From Heloderma charlesbogerti (Eukaryota > Chordata > Lepidosauria > Squamata > Helodermatidae): a stretch of 64,000 nt of DNA. Numbering within the stretch: the stretch's first letter is position 1; every line of letters starts with the position of its first letter. The translations under genes and the position numbers were made by a program. The notes beneath the pieces are model-generated. The model saw nothing but the letters and a program-made list of their open reading frames with translations, searched no databases and was not told where the DNA came from. The DNA is taken from contig JANEZZ010001477.1 in NCBI GenBank assembly GCA_026122225.1, forward strand, positions 372,001 through 436,000, read 5' to 3'. This document shows positions 31,620 to 42,415 of this stretch, piece by piece.

Positions 31620-32484
31620 TAGGGATGTACGAAAGTCACTTACCTTTTTGAAGGGTGACATTCGCAGGGGGGGAGGTGCTCCGTCCCCCCCCCGAAATTC
31701 TCTCCAGCCAGCTCCGCTCCGCAGAGATTCCACAGAGCCGCCGGCCGGGGCCGCCCATAGCCGGACATCCAGCTGCTGGGCAGCCTGCAGGGATGCAAAT
31801 GGCGGCTGCCATAGCCACTGCCATTTGCATCCCTGTATTTTGCCATGATAGGCTACGTAAATATTTATGTAGCCTATCACAGCAAAACAAAAACAAAAAC
31901 AGCGAACGCAGCCGCCATTTGAGTTTCCTTTTTTGTTGTTGCTGTTTTAGCCTATGTAAATATTTACATAGGCTATTACGGCAAAAAAAAAAAAAAAGGG
32001 AACGCAAATGGTGTAGGGGCCGCCATTTGCGTTCCTTTTTTTTTTTTTTTTGCCGTAATAGCCTATGTAAATATTTATGTAGGCTAAAACGGCAAAAAAA
32101 AAAAAAAGGGATCGCAAATGGCGGCCGCTGTAGCCGCCGCCATCATTTGCGTTCCCTTAGTTTTGCTGTGATAGGCTATGTAAATACTTACGTAGCCTAT
32201 CACGGCTTCTGCAGGGACGCAAATGGCATCCCTGCGTTAGCCGTGATAGGCTACGTAAGTATTTACATAGCTTATCACAGCTATATGGAAGAAGCAAATG
32301 GCAGCCACAGACGTGGCCGCCATTCGCAAGTTAGCGCGGACAGCAGCAGGTAGGTGCTCCGTTCCGGGCCCATTTCAGGGGGTGGGGGGGCGTTTGGGCT
32401 TCGTTCTGCCACGGATTTCCGGGGGCCGAATGCACTGGTATTCGGCCTCACCGAGATCTGTGGCGGAATTCTCTGACATCCCTA
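31620..32484 (+). mobile_element. Palindrome-rich hAT element, complete reference copy
   Basis: 865-bp copy with perfect duplication CTTATCAG (31612-31619, 32485-32492). End A TAGGGATGTACGAAAGTC, end B finishing CTGACATCCCTA. The interior alternates CpG-type palindromes (about 31792-31835, 31998-32037, 32107-32158, 32213-32237, 32294-32335) with TACGTA-type palindromes (about 31842-31884, 31942-31983, 32051-32094, 32166-32206, 32241-32281). Poly-T/poly-A arms extend several of the latter. The end-B hairpin GGCCGAATGC/GTATTCGGCC is at 32422-32447. Outward donor-like motifs at 31638-31645 (complement) and 32348-32355. Confidence 0.96.
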
Positions 32485-32986
32485 CTTATCAGTGTTTCCA
32501 GTTACGGAATCTCTCTAAGCGCATTCAGCTTTACAGACCTTTGCATGTGCAAAGGTCTAATTGACAGCGGGGAGACTGGGGATGGGGTTTACATGTGCAC
32601 CCATGTCCCCTTCCACACTTTTGCCCTCCATGTGAGCAGGCCTGCATAGGGCTTCTGCCACATATGCATGTGTGAACCAGGTTTTAGGATGTTGATTTGC
32701 AGAGGGCTGGCCCTACCATTAGGCAGAGTGAAGCAGCCACCTCAGTTTGTAGATGCTGAGGGGCAGAGAATGCATCCCCTAAACTACCCAGCTGCCCATG
32801 GGTGCAGTGGAGGGCTATGTCAGTGTTAAAGTGAGGTTCAACAGCTGGTCTGATTGGCTTTTGAACATGGAGTGAAGGGAGGCTTTATCTTGTCCTTCAC
32901 CTCAGGAAGAAAGATGTCTTGAGCCATCCCTGTTGGTTTGCCACCAGTGTAATCAGCAGCAAACAGCCACCTCCCAGTAGCCACCT
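32485..32986. other. Unassigned DNA with a repeat fragment
   Basis: No gene. The host of the previous element has AAGCGCATTCAGCT on both sides (31561-31574, 32517-32530), so it may itself be an older element. 32705-32780 (CTGGCCCTACCATTAGGCAG) belongs to the unnamed repeat seen at 23439. Confidence 0.4.
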
Positions 32987-33505
32987 GTCAAGGGCCCCTT
33001 GGAGGGTTCTCAGTCTAATCCAGTAGCCAAGTCCAGACACAGACAAAGGGATTCTTTTCAAAGCTTTATTCTTCTTTTACAACTTAACAGCTCTACAGGT
33101 AGCAACTAGATCTGAGCAGCAGCATCCCTATGCCCTAAGTTGGAACAGTCGGTCCCCGTTTGAAGGGCAATTACTGGCAGACCCCTGAATATAAGGACTA
33201 GGGAGAATCCCTCCCCTTTTCCCTTGGATCCTCTGGGCGCAACCGTTCTTTGAGCGCGAACCATTTGGCGCCGCTTTCTGCGTCTGCGCCGCGCATCCCC
33301 CCCAGTCTGCTATCTGTGCTGAGTCACTCCCTGGACTGCTTTCTAAACTAGGAATGTGGGTGGGAGGAATCTCCGTCAGCTGTTGGTCCTGGGAAAAAAG
33401 GAGCGCGCTCCTCTCCCGAAGGAGCGACTGCTCTTCCTCAGCATCAGAACTACTCTGGGATTCTATGGGCTCAGTGTCCACCCTGACACCACCATTCCCC
33501 ACACA
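32987..33505 (-). mobile_element. Possible solo LTR of an LTR retroelement
   Basis: The minus strand begins near 33505 with TGTGTGGGGAATGG and ends at 32987 with CCCCTTGACA. It carries AATAAAGC (complement of 33063-33070), which would suit a polyadenylation signal near the R region. A frame of 124 codons on the same strand (33502-33128), acidic and serine-rich at its start, has no family I recognise. No matching target duplication was found, so the LTR interpretation is tentative. Confidence 0.35.
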
Positions 33506-33540
33506 CGCAGTGTCCCATTTGTTTTCTCTGCTGCTTCTGT

Positions 33541-33650
33541 GGCCCTTCCACAGATAAAGGATGTGCTGGCCACCTTCAAGTGTCTTAACGGCCTTCCTCC
33601 ATCCTACCTTTCAGCTGCGCTCTTCTGTAACTTCCGTTTATTTCACTGAG
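33541..33650 (+). mobile_element. LINE-like coding fragment (C-terminal RT region)
   Basis: The frame here reads LATFKCLNGLPPSYLSAALF. A FKCLxGLxPxYLS block is common near the C-terminus of several non-LTR reverse transcriptases, including L2-type. Very short; element boundaries unknown. Confidence 0.4.
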
Positions 33651-36596
33651 TTTGCACAAAGGAAGTTTCCAGTGATTTGGACCCTACGTTACCATCATGG
33701 CTGGTGAAATAAAGAAAATGTTGATTTCCTTTTTTGAACCAAAATGCCCCTTTAATGTGCACATGCATGCACAGACGTGCGTGCGTGCACACGTGCACGC
33801 ACACACACACACACAATCACACAGGTTGCTTTTTTTTTCTTCATCTAATACACTTTTGACTTGAAATGCTTCTTCTAACTTTAGTGTTACAGCCCATGCA
33901 TGTGATTCATTAAATAACTATACATGTACAAGTACACTGTAAAGTGCTTTATCATCCTTCACGATGAAGAGCATAATAAATGTAAGCCATTACCGTTTCC
34001 ATCAGTGTTGTCCATTGTAAAGGGCATGTTTGTTATTGGGGCAAATTGGGGCTTAGCCTTTGTTGAATTTGAAAGTGGAATGGAAAACATGGTCCACCTG
34101 GCCTCTCCTTAAACTGGAGTGCACCTGTTGAGATAAGCACAACTCCAGTACATCACTCAAGATCTTGGGTTGAAGACAGAACACCCTTTCTATAAGCCCG
34201 AAGAAGTCTGTCCCCATAACATTCCACAGATTCAGGTTACGTTGGCTGCCAACCATAAGCCAAAGTACATGAAATTACAGCGTGAAAAGAAACTCTGAAA
34301 GAGACGTTTGTTCTCTTTCAACTTGCATTAAGAAAGCATGTCTATCCCTAATGCTCAGCCACTTGGAAGCCACTGCTACTAAGCACCAAAAGAATGCAGA
34401 AAGAACTCCAGTGGTTTAGTTCCAGCTCATTATTGGCCAGTTCTCACACTGAGTACTGAGCCTTCATGGATGCCCACTTGCTGGGCGTGCAGTCTTCATA
34501 TGTCTGGATGGACTATTGAACATGAGCTATGGCATATGAACGTGAGGGCTCTTTACATCCAGTGGTTTGCAATTTAGAGAAAGTTAGGCACACCTACACC
34601 ACATTCAAATTAGAAGAATTTAGGTACTGAGCTGAGCACAAACTGCATTCATTTCAACAATAATTCTATGCACCTGCCATTTGGTTGTATCTAATATTTG
34701 GAGGAGCCAATAGTCCCAAATCCCCTGCCTCATGCCCCCCTTCTCTCAAACACCTGAGAATTTTCACAAACAGTGAGGATGCTCAAAGGAGATATAGTTG
34801 GAAAGTGATACCTGATGTACTGTACATGCAGGTATCAACATGTTAAGAGCTTATGATGAATTCTCATGGAGACAATTTGCTTTGTGGAAGTGATATGTGC
34901 AATCCAGCTGCATCTGTGGTGTGCTTGACATTAGCTGTGCTGCTCAAGTCATCATTCAGAACAGTGAGAAGGGCATTATTGATGTTTACAGGTTCAAAAC
35001 TTCTGTATCAGTCTCCTCTACATTGTGTTGCACATTTCTCCTTTTGCATTTGACATCCTGGTTTTTATCCTTCTCAGCTAGTGAGTAACAGAGCAATCCT
35101 CACCCCCAGATCTATTGGCAGAAGGGGGTTAGGATGAGGCATATGTGTCCTTCCACCAGCAGTGAAGATCTCCACCAGCAGGGGGGATGTTCATCCTGAC
35201 AGCTTCCAACGTCCCTGTGAAAAGCACCTTGAACATAGATCTACTGCCAGCGATGTTTCCACTTGTGCTGGGTCCCAAATGGGGTGTTCTGGGGTTGAGT
35301 TGGGGTATAGAACTACCCATGGATCCACTGGATTCAAAGCCCCTCCAAGAGGCTGCAGAATTAGGCCCATAATTTCCACCAGCCATTGGTGTTTTCTCTC
35401 CCATTGAAACCAATGGGAGGGAATTTTTTAATTTTAAAAAAGAACTCTGCCAAAGATGACAAAAAGGTAAGACAACCTCCTATCTGCCCTGGCCACCATG
35501 AAGTGGTAGGGTTTTGCAAGCGGTGGATGATCCACCAGTTCATTCCATCCATTCGGACTGCTCTGCCCAGCTATCACTATAGCAGCCATGTTTTCTTTAC
35601 TTGTCCAGCACCAAAACCAACACATGAGCATTTTACCTAACATCTTTTCTTTTCTTTTTTAGTTAATGTAAATAAACTAGTATAATGGCCATATGAGAAG
35701 GGGAAGCCACAGAGGAAGGCCTCACCTTGGCAGCTCCCTCCTCACTCATATCAGCAGCACTGGAGCTGGCAGGGACAATGGCTTCCACCTCCTTCCATCC
35801 TGTCAGTTCTGAAGCTGATGCCATCACCTTCAGTGGAAAGAGAACAAGTGGGACGGTGGTGAAGGCAATGGTCTCTGCTCCTCTCCATTTCCCTCTCCAC
35901 TCAGGGCAGTGGCAGCAGTAATTGAGTTGACTGGTTGAAGACCTGAGGAGTGAGCAGGCAAGAAAAGAGTCCCCACCACCACCTGTTTGTGCATTAGCTA
36001 CCAAGCAGGTCTGGTTCCATGGGATGGCTTCCAGAGGCTTCCAGTCCCTGTAACTTTGGCTTGTACTAACCGTATTTTAGAAAATGGTGTATTGTGGCTT
36101 AAGGGTGAGGACAACATTTCCTATTCATAACTCGAAGCTCTGAGGTTATCTTCATCTGTTTGGTGTTTTTTTTCTTTAGATTTCTCTAGTGGATAGTATG
36201 TGTAATTATTTTTAGTCAAGTATTCCTCTGCTTTTATCTTGCTGGATAAGAAGGAGAGAACTGAACAGTCATTGCTACCTTCTTTGTCAAGAATGAAAAT
36301 TGCTCAATTTATGGAAGGGGCTCTTCCTGTGTTTCTGACAGGATAGCTCTTTTAGCTGATATGAGCTCTGTGGTTTTGAAACAGGATGTTGACTATGCTT
36401 CATTCCTGCAGTTCTGAGATTTCCCTGTAATCACAGCATATGGTGTAACAACACAATTTGGTTATTTTCAGTTATAGGCTACCACAGAAATTACTATTTT
36501 ATAAAATAACCCAGAAATGTACCTTGGCAGTCAGGGATAGGTGGTTGAGAATCATGAAATGCTTTGTGACAGGAATTTTGAATCAACTGAGTTCAT
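33651..36596. other. Unassigned DNA, longest stretch without a recognised element
   Basis: No gene and no repeat I can name, apart from a CA/TG-rich tract at 33756-33822. Reading frames are short and lack splice-framed coding character. 35095-35420 has a balanced feel (starts GAGCAATCCTCACCCCCAGA) and may be an old DNA element. Confidence 0.4.
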
Positions 36597-37911
36597 AACA
36601 TAAGAAGAGGCATGCTGAATCAGACCAAGGTCCATCTAGTCCAGCATTCTGTTCACATAGTGGCCAACCAGCTACCTGCAGAAAAGCCACAAGCCGGACA
36701 TGAGTGCAACAGCACCCTCCCACCCATCTACCTTAGCAACCGGTGTACTCAGGCATACTGCCTTTGATAATGGATGCAGTATATAGCCATCAGAACTAGT
36801 AGCCATTGATAGCTTTCTCCTCCAGGAATTTGTCCAATCCCTTTTTAAGGCCATCCAAATTGATGGCCATCACTACATCTTGTGGTAGTGAATTCCTTAG
36901 TTTAACTATGTGCTGTGTGAAGAAGTTCTTCCTTTTATCTGTCCTGAATCTCTCACCAATCAGCTTCATGGGATGACCCTGGGTTGTAGTATATGAGAGA
37001 GGGAGAAAAATGTCTCCCTATCCACTTTTTTTCCACAACCTGCATAATTTTGTACACCTCTATCATGTCTCTCCTTACTTGCCTCTTTTCTAAGCTAAGC
37101 AGTCCCAGATGTTGCATGCTTTCCTTGTAGGGGAGTTACTCCAGCCTCTTAATTATTTTTCTGCACTTTTCCCAACTCTACAATATCCTTTTTGAGGTGT
37201 GGTGACCAGAACTGTACACAGTATTCCAGGTGTGGTCGTACCATAGATTTGTATATGAGTAGTATGATACTGCCAGTTTTATTTTCAATTCCTTTTCTAA
37301 TTATACCTCACATGGAATTTGCCTTTTTCACAGCAGCCACAAACTGGGTCAACATTTTCATTGAGCTGTCCACCACAACCCCAAGATTACTTTCTTGGTC
37401 AGTCACCACTAGCTCAGATCCCATCAGCATATGCATGAAGCTGGGATTTTTTGCCCCAATGTGCATCACTTTATACTTGTTGACATTGAACTGCATTTCC
37501 TATTTTGATGCCCATTCTCCCAGTTTGGGGTGGGGGGTCCTTTTGGAGCTCCCGGGAATCCTGTTTTGTTTTAACCATCATAAATAATTAGGCATCATCA
37601 GCAAATTTGGCCATTTTACCGCTCACTCCTAATTCCAAATCATTTATGAATAAGTTGAAAAGCATTTGCCCCAATCCAGATCCCTGTGGGACCCCACTGT
37701 TCACATCCCTCCATTTGGAGAATTTTTCATTTATTCCTCCTCTCTTGCTTTCTGTTCTTTAACCAGTTACTGATCCATAACAGGACCTCTCTTCTTATTC
37801 CATGACTACTATATTTGCTCAGGAGTCTTTGGTGAGGGACTTTATCAAAGGCCTTTTGGAAGTCCAGTTAAACAATGTCTACCAGATCACCCTATCCACA
37901 TGTTTATTGTT

Positions 37912-37957
37912 GGAACTGATGGTCTTGTAGGCCCCTTCCAACCCTATGATTCTATGA
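37912..37957 (+). mobile_element. Very short CR1 tail inserted in the L3-like CR1
   Basis: TTGGAACTGATGGTCTTGTA through ATGATTCTATGA is a CR1 3' terminus of about 46 bases in the opposite orientation to the host element. Removing it restores the host reading around CACATGTTTATTGACACTCT. An extremely 5'-truncated insertion. Confidence 0.75.
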
Positions 37958-38550
37958 CACTCTCAAAGAACTCTAACAGGTTAGTGAGACAGGACTTACC
38001 TTTGTGGAAGCCGTGTTGATTCTTTTTCAGCAGGGTTTGTCTTTCTATATGCTTACTAATTTTATCTTTAATAATGCCTTCAACCAATTTACCCAGAACA
38101 AATGTTAAGCTAATTGGTGTGTAATTTCCTGGATCCCCCCTGGATCCCTTTTAAAAAAACTGGTGTTACATTGCCAGTCTTCTAGTAGAGTGGCTGATCT
38201 TAGGGACATGTTACATATTTTTGTCAGAAAACCAGCAATTTCACATTTGAGTCCTTTAAGAACTTTATGATGGATACCATCTGGGCCTGGTGATTTATTA
38301 ACTTGCAGTTTGTCACTAAGGCTGAGAACTTCATCTTTTGTCATCAGTATTTGCCTCAGTTCCTCAGACTCCCTTCCTGAAAACATCAGTACAGGCACAA
38401 GTATCTGTCCTACATATTCTTTAGTGAAGACAGATGAAAGGAATTCATTCAGCTTCTCAGCAAATCTCCTTATCCTCCTTTAGTACTCCTTTAATCCATT
38501 GTCATCGAATGGTCCAACTGCCTCCCTAGCTGGTTTCCTCCTTCTGATAT

Positions 38551-38922
38551 TTGTTGTTGTTCAGTCGTTCAGTCGTGTCCAACTCTTCGTGACCCCATGG
38601 ACCATAGCACGCCAGGCCTTCCTGTCCTGCGCTCTCTCCCGGAGTGTGCTCAAGTTCATATTCATTGCATCGGTGATGCTATCTAGCCATCTCATCCTCT
38701 GCCGTCCCCTTCTCCTTTTGCCTTCAGTCTTTCCCAGCATCAGGGTCTTTTCCAGAGAGTTTTCTCTTCGCATTAGGTGGCTAAAATATTTCAGCTTCAG
38801 CTTCAGTATCTGTCCTTCCAATGAGCAGTCAGGGTTGATTTCCTTTAGGATGGACTGATTTGACCTCCTTGCAGTCCAGGGGACTCGTAAGAGTCTTCTC
38901 CAGCACCACAGTTCGAAAGCAG
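38551..38922 (-). mobile_element. BovB LINE, 5'-truncated 3' fragment in the L3-like CR1
   Basis: 372-bp minus-strand BovB tail beginning TTGTTGTTGTTCAGTCGTTC on the plus strand. Perfect 10-bp duplication CTTCTGATAT (38541-38550, 38923-38932). The complement encodes the last about 86 residues of the BovB protein with very few differences from the intact copy. A short (AT)n starts at the right duplication (38929-38942). Confidence 0.95.
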
Positions 38923-39477
38923 CTTCTGATATATATATATATGTATATTTTAAAAAATATTTTTGCCCTTGATATTGTTGGTGGTATGCTCCTCAAAATG
39001 CTTTTTTGCATCTCTTATTGCCTGCTTGCATCTCCTGTGTGCAAGTTTGTGGTCTCTATTGTTCTCCTCATTTTCTGAAGGAAGCCTTCTTCTCTGTAAT
39101 AGCTTCCTTGGCACTGGTCATTAATCATGCTGGCTACCTCTTGGACTTGGTGCTACCTTTCCTAACCTGTGGTATACCTTCTAGCTGAGCTTCTGTTATT
39201 GTGGTTTTGAGTAACTTCCAAGTGTTTTTAAGTGATTTAACCTTCTTGATGCCCCCTTTCAACATCCTTTTTACCAATTCTCTCATTTTAGAGAAGTTTC
39301 CTCTTTTGAAGTCAAATGTGAGTGTGTTGGACTTTCTAAGCAATTTCCCACTTAAATATATATTAAATCTGATAGCACTGTTGTCACTGTTTCCAATTGG
39401 TTCTACAACATTCACAGCTCATACTAGGTCCACATAGGATTAAATCCAGGGTTGCCTCCACTCTGGTTGGTTCCATG

Positions 39478-39973
39478 TAGGAATGGATGAGTTTGCCCCC
39501 AATCTGGGTTCTCTGCCCCTGTTTGTGCCCCCCTTGGACCCACGCTCAAGCTCCCTGCCACTTGCCAAGCCGCTCACACTCACCTGTCTGTGAGTGCCAC
39601 AGCCACCATTTTGCAAAAAAATGGTGATCACAATACGCACACATGTAGTTGAACACAAAATGGTTCTGTGAACGGCCCATATATGCAAGATTACAGGCAT
39701 AAATGGCTCATTCACACCTGTAATCTTGTGTATATGGGCCATTCATAGCACCATTTTGTTTATAATTAGATGTGCACATATTGTGATCGCCATTTTTTTT
39801 TTTGCAAAATGGTGCTCGCTGCAATCACAGAGAGGATCCAGATGAGTGCTGGCAGTTTGGTGAGTGGCAGGGGAAGGTTGGGCAGGAGCAGGGGCTCAGG
39901 AGGCACAGCTTGGGGGCATGGGTGGGAGGGGCACCAGACTCCTGGACTGAGTCAGGCACCTGCACCATCCCTA
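39478..39973. mobile_element. hAT element of a second palindromic type, in the L3-like CR1
   Basis: 496-bp copy with ends TAGGAATGG and CCATCCCTA and a perfect duplication GTTCCATG (39470-39477, 39974-39981). The interior is one large palindrome: CACCATTTTGCAAAAAAATG pairs with CATTTTTTTTTTTGCAAAAT, and GCAAGATTACAGG pairs with CCTGTAATCTTG. No TACGTA palindromes. It too has outward donor-like motifs: ACTCACCT 39578-39585 (complement) and TGGTGAGT 39858-39865. Confidence 0.93.
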
Positions 39974-40364
39974 GTTCCATGACCAACTGTTCTAGGGCAC
40001 AGTTGTTTAGGCCATCCAGCAATTTAACCGCTTTGTCATGACTGGAACATGCATTTATCCAGTCAGTGGAGGGGGGGTAATTGAAGTCGCCCATTATTAC
40101 ATTTCCTAGTTTGGATGCCTCCCTGATTTCAATTTCCATCTGAAGATCACACTGAGCGTTCTGATCTGGGGGACAATAGCGTGTCTCTAGTACTAAATTA
40201 TTTTTGGCACCCAGTATTGTCACTCACAATGTTTCTGTGTAAGAGTCTGCCCCTTTCACATTTTCTAGTCTGCTTGACATTGTGCTCTCTTTGACGTACA
40301 GAGCAACACCACCTCCAATACACCCTTCCCTGTCCTTCCTATAGAGTTTATATCTAGAGCTGAT

Positions 40365-41217
40365 TAGGGATGTCAGAGAATTCCGCCACGGATCTTGGTG
40401 AGGCCGAATGCCAGTGCATTCGGCCCCCCGAACTCCGTGGTGGAATGGCCTGCCGCCCCCCCGTGGATCCCCCCCGGGACGAGACTTATCTGGGGCGGAT
40501 CTTCCAGGCGGTGGCGGCTCCGCCGGTGGCTTTGACTTTGGCGGCGGATGCGGGGGCGGCTGGTCTTCCGACTGGCTGCCGCCACCGCCACCATTTCCAG
40601 TGTTGGAAAAAAAAAAAACGTGATAGGCTACGTAAAGATTTATGTAGCCTATCATGGCTAGGTTTAAAAAAACACACACATGATGTGATAGGCGATGTAA
40701 ATCTTTACGTAGCCTATCACGTCTGACTTGAAAAAAACCCCACACGTACGTATGCAAATGGCGGCGGCTACGGCCACCGCCATTTTCATTCCTTATTTTC
40801 ACCGTCTTAGTCTACGTAAATATTTACGTAGACTAAGACGGCCCAAAATAAGGAACGCAAATGGCGGTGGCCATAGCCGCCGCCATTTGTGTACACGCAT
40901 TTGTTTTTGTTTTTTTAAAGTCAGCCGTGATAGATAAAACTTTACATAGCCTATCACGGCTGACTACAGGGACGCAAATGGCGGTAGCCACCGCCTTTTG
41001 CATCCCTGCTAACCAGCGGCTGGATGTCCGGCTGCTGGTGGAGCCGGCCAGTGGCTCAGCAGAATCCCTGCGGAACGGAGCCGGCTGGCCAGAATTCCGG
41101 GGGGGAGGCATCGAGCGCCTCCCCCCCCGGCGAGGATTCCGGGGGGAGGGACGGAGTGCCTCCCCCCCCCCAATGGAACCCGGCGGAGCCAGGTAAGGGC
41201 AATTTCGTACATCCCTA
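40365..41217 (-). mobile_element. Palindrome-rich hAT element, complete, in the L3-like CR1
   Basis: 853-bp copy, end B left (TAGGGATGTCAGAGAATTCC), end A right (TTTCGTACATCCCTA), perfect duplication GAGCTGAT (40357-40364, 41218-41225). It includes a perfect 40-base palindrome at 40802-40841 (variant CTTAGTCTACGTAAAT and complement), others at about 40619-40658 and 40684-40722, and CpG palindromes at 40753-40790 and 40856-40893. The left donor-like motif is mutated (ACTTATCT 40484-40491, complement); the right one, AGGTAAGG, is at 41191-41198. Confidence 0.96.
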
Positions 41218-41284
41218 GAGCTGATCATATTTCACTGGTTCTCTCCATTCCTCCAGGTTTCCATAATGCTGACTATATCTAGCT

Positions 41285-41987
41285 ACGTGACGATTAACGT
41301 AGCCTATCACGGCTAGATCTGCAAAGTCAGCCATGATAGGCTACGTTAATCTTCACGTAGCCTATCACGGGTGACATAAAAAAAAAAAGCGCATACGCAA
41401 ATGGCAGCCTCCATAGGGAGCCGCCATTTGCGTTCCTTATTTGGTCGCTGTAGTCTACGTAAATCTTTACGGAGACTACGGCGAAAATAAGGGCAATGCA
41501 AATAGCGTTGCCCTTATTTTCGCTGTAGTCTACGTAATCTTTACGTAGACTACAGCGACCAAATAAGGAACGCGAATGGCGGCTCCCTATGGGGGCCGCC
41601 ATTAGCCGTACACGCTTTTTTTTTTTTAAGTCTCCTGTGATAGGCTACGTGACGATTTACGTAGCCTATCATGGCTGACTTTGCAAATCTAGCCGTGATA
41701 GGCTACGTTAATCGTCACGTAGCCTATCACAGGGGCGTTTTTTTTTTTTCTTTTATTGGAATGGCGGCGGCGGCAGCTGGTCGAAAGACCGGCTGCCGCC
41801 TCTGCCCCTGTCGAAGACCTGCCAAACTGCCGCCGGGACCCGCCGCCGGGAGGGACATTCAGGAAAGGTAAGTCCCATCCCGGGGGGCGGGGGGGCGGAG
41901 AATTTCTCCCCAAAACTACTTCGGGCGGCCGAATACGTTGGCACTCAGCCCCCCGAAGTTTCGGGGAGAAATTCTCCCCCATCCCTA
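41285..41987 (+). mobile_element. Palindrome-rich hAT element, left end deleted
   Basis: Same subtype as 1413-2165 and 10030-10944. Right end CCCCATCCCTA at 41987, followed by CTAGCTTC (41988-41995). On the left, CTAGCT (41279-41284) of the duplication runs straight into a TACGTA palindrome; the terminal TAGGG and end A are gone. GCT is shared by the duplication and the palindrome at this junction. Right donor-like motif AGGTAAGT at 41866-41873. Confidence 0.88.
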
Positions 41988-42142
41988 CTAGCTTCTCCTT
42001 TAAAACCAGGCACTCTAATTCTCCCATTGTGGCTCAGAGGCTTCTAGCATTTGCATAGAAATGCCTATTCACGGTATCCCTCCCCAGATGTTTCTGGTGT
42101 GTGCATCTTCTGCCATGGCCCTTGGGCTCCTTTGAATGGCTA

Positions 42143-42415
42143 TCATGTTTCACCATATGCCCCTGGCCTACTCCCTCCCTTTCCCCATTTGGGCAAACAG
42201 AAACATTTCATCTTCATCCTGGGATGCTTCTCAGCTCTTGTTGGCTTTCCCACAGTGTTCAGTTTAAAAGCTGCTCTGCCACCTTTGGGGGCCAGCAGTC
42301 TGGTTCCATTTTGGTTCAAGTGGAGTCTGTCTCTCTTGTACAGGCCTGGCTTGTCCCCAAATGTCCCCCAGTGCCTATGAAATCCCAGCCCTTCCTCACT
42401 ATACCACCATCTCAT
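42143..42415 (-). pseudogene. CR1/L3-like ORF1 remnant (esterase-like block)
   Basis: Minus-strand frame with GTFGDKPGLYKRDRLHLNQN followed by GTRLLA. A D-x-LH-L-x-x-x-G motif is typical of the last block of SGNH/esterase-like domains in CR1-clade ORF1 proteins. It lies upstream of ORF2 in the element, as expected. Only this piece is readable; most of ORF1 is lost or unrecognisable. Confidence 0.65.

Noticed and set aside
31792..32335. CRISPR-like appearance: regularly spaced palindromic repeats
   Set aside because: The spacers are themselves repeats, the unit sits between hAT ends with a target duplication, and the surroundings are plainly vertebrate.
33128..33502. Host protein-coding exon on the minus strand
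   Set aside because: The frame is open for 124 codons, but no known domain or splice-framed context was seen, and it overlaps a possible LTR.
37990..38002. Donor-like ACTTACCT in the L3-like CR1 as part of the hAT pattern
   Set aside because: It lies in LINE coding sequence, outside any hAT element, and shows that the octamer also occurs by chance in this window.
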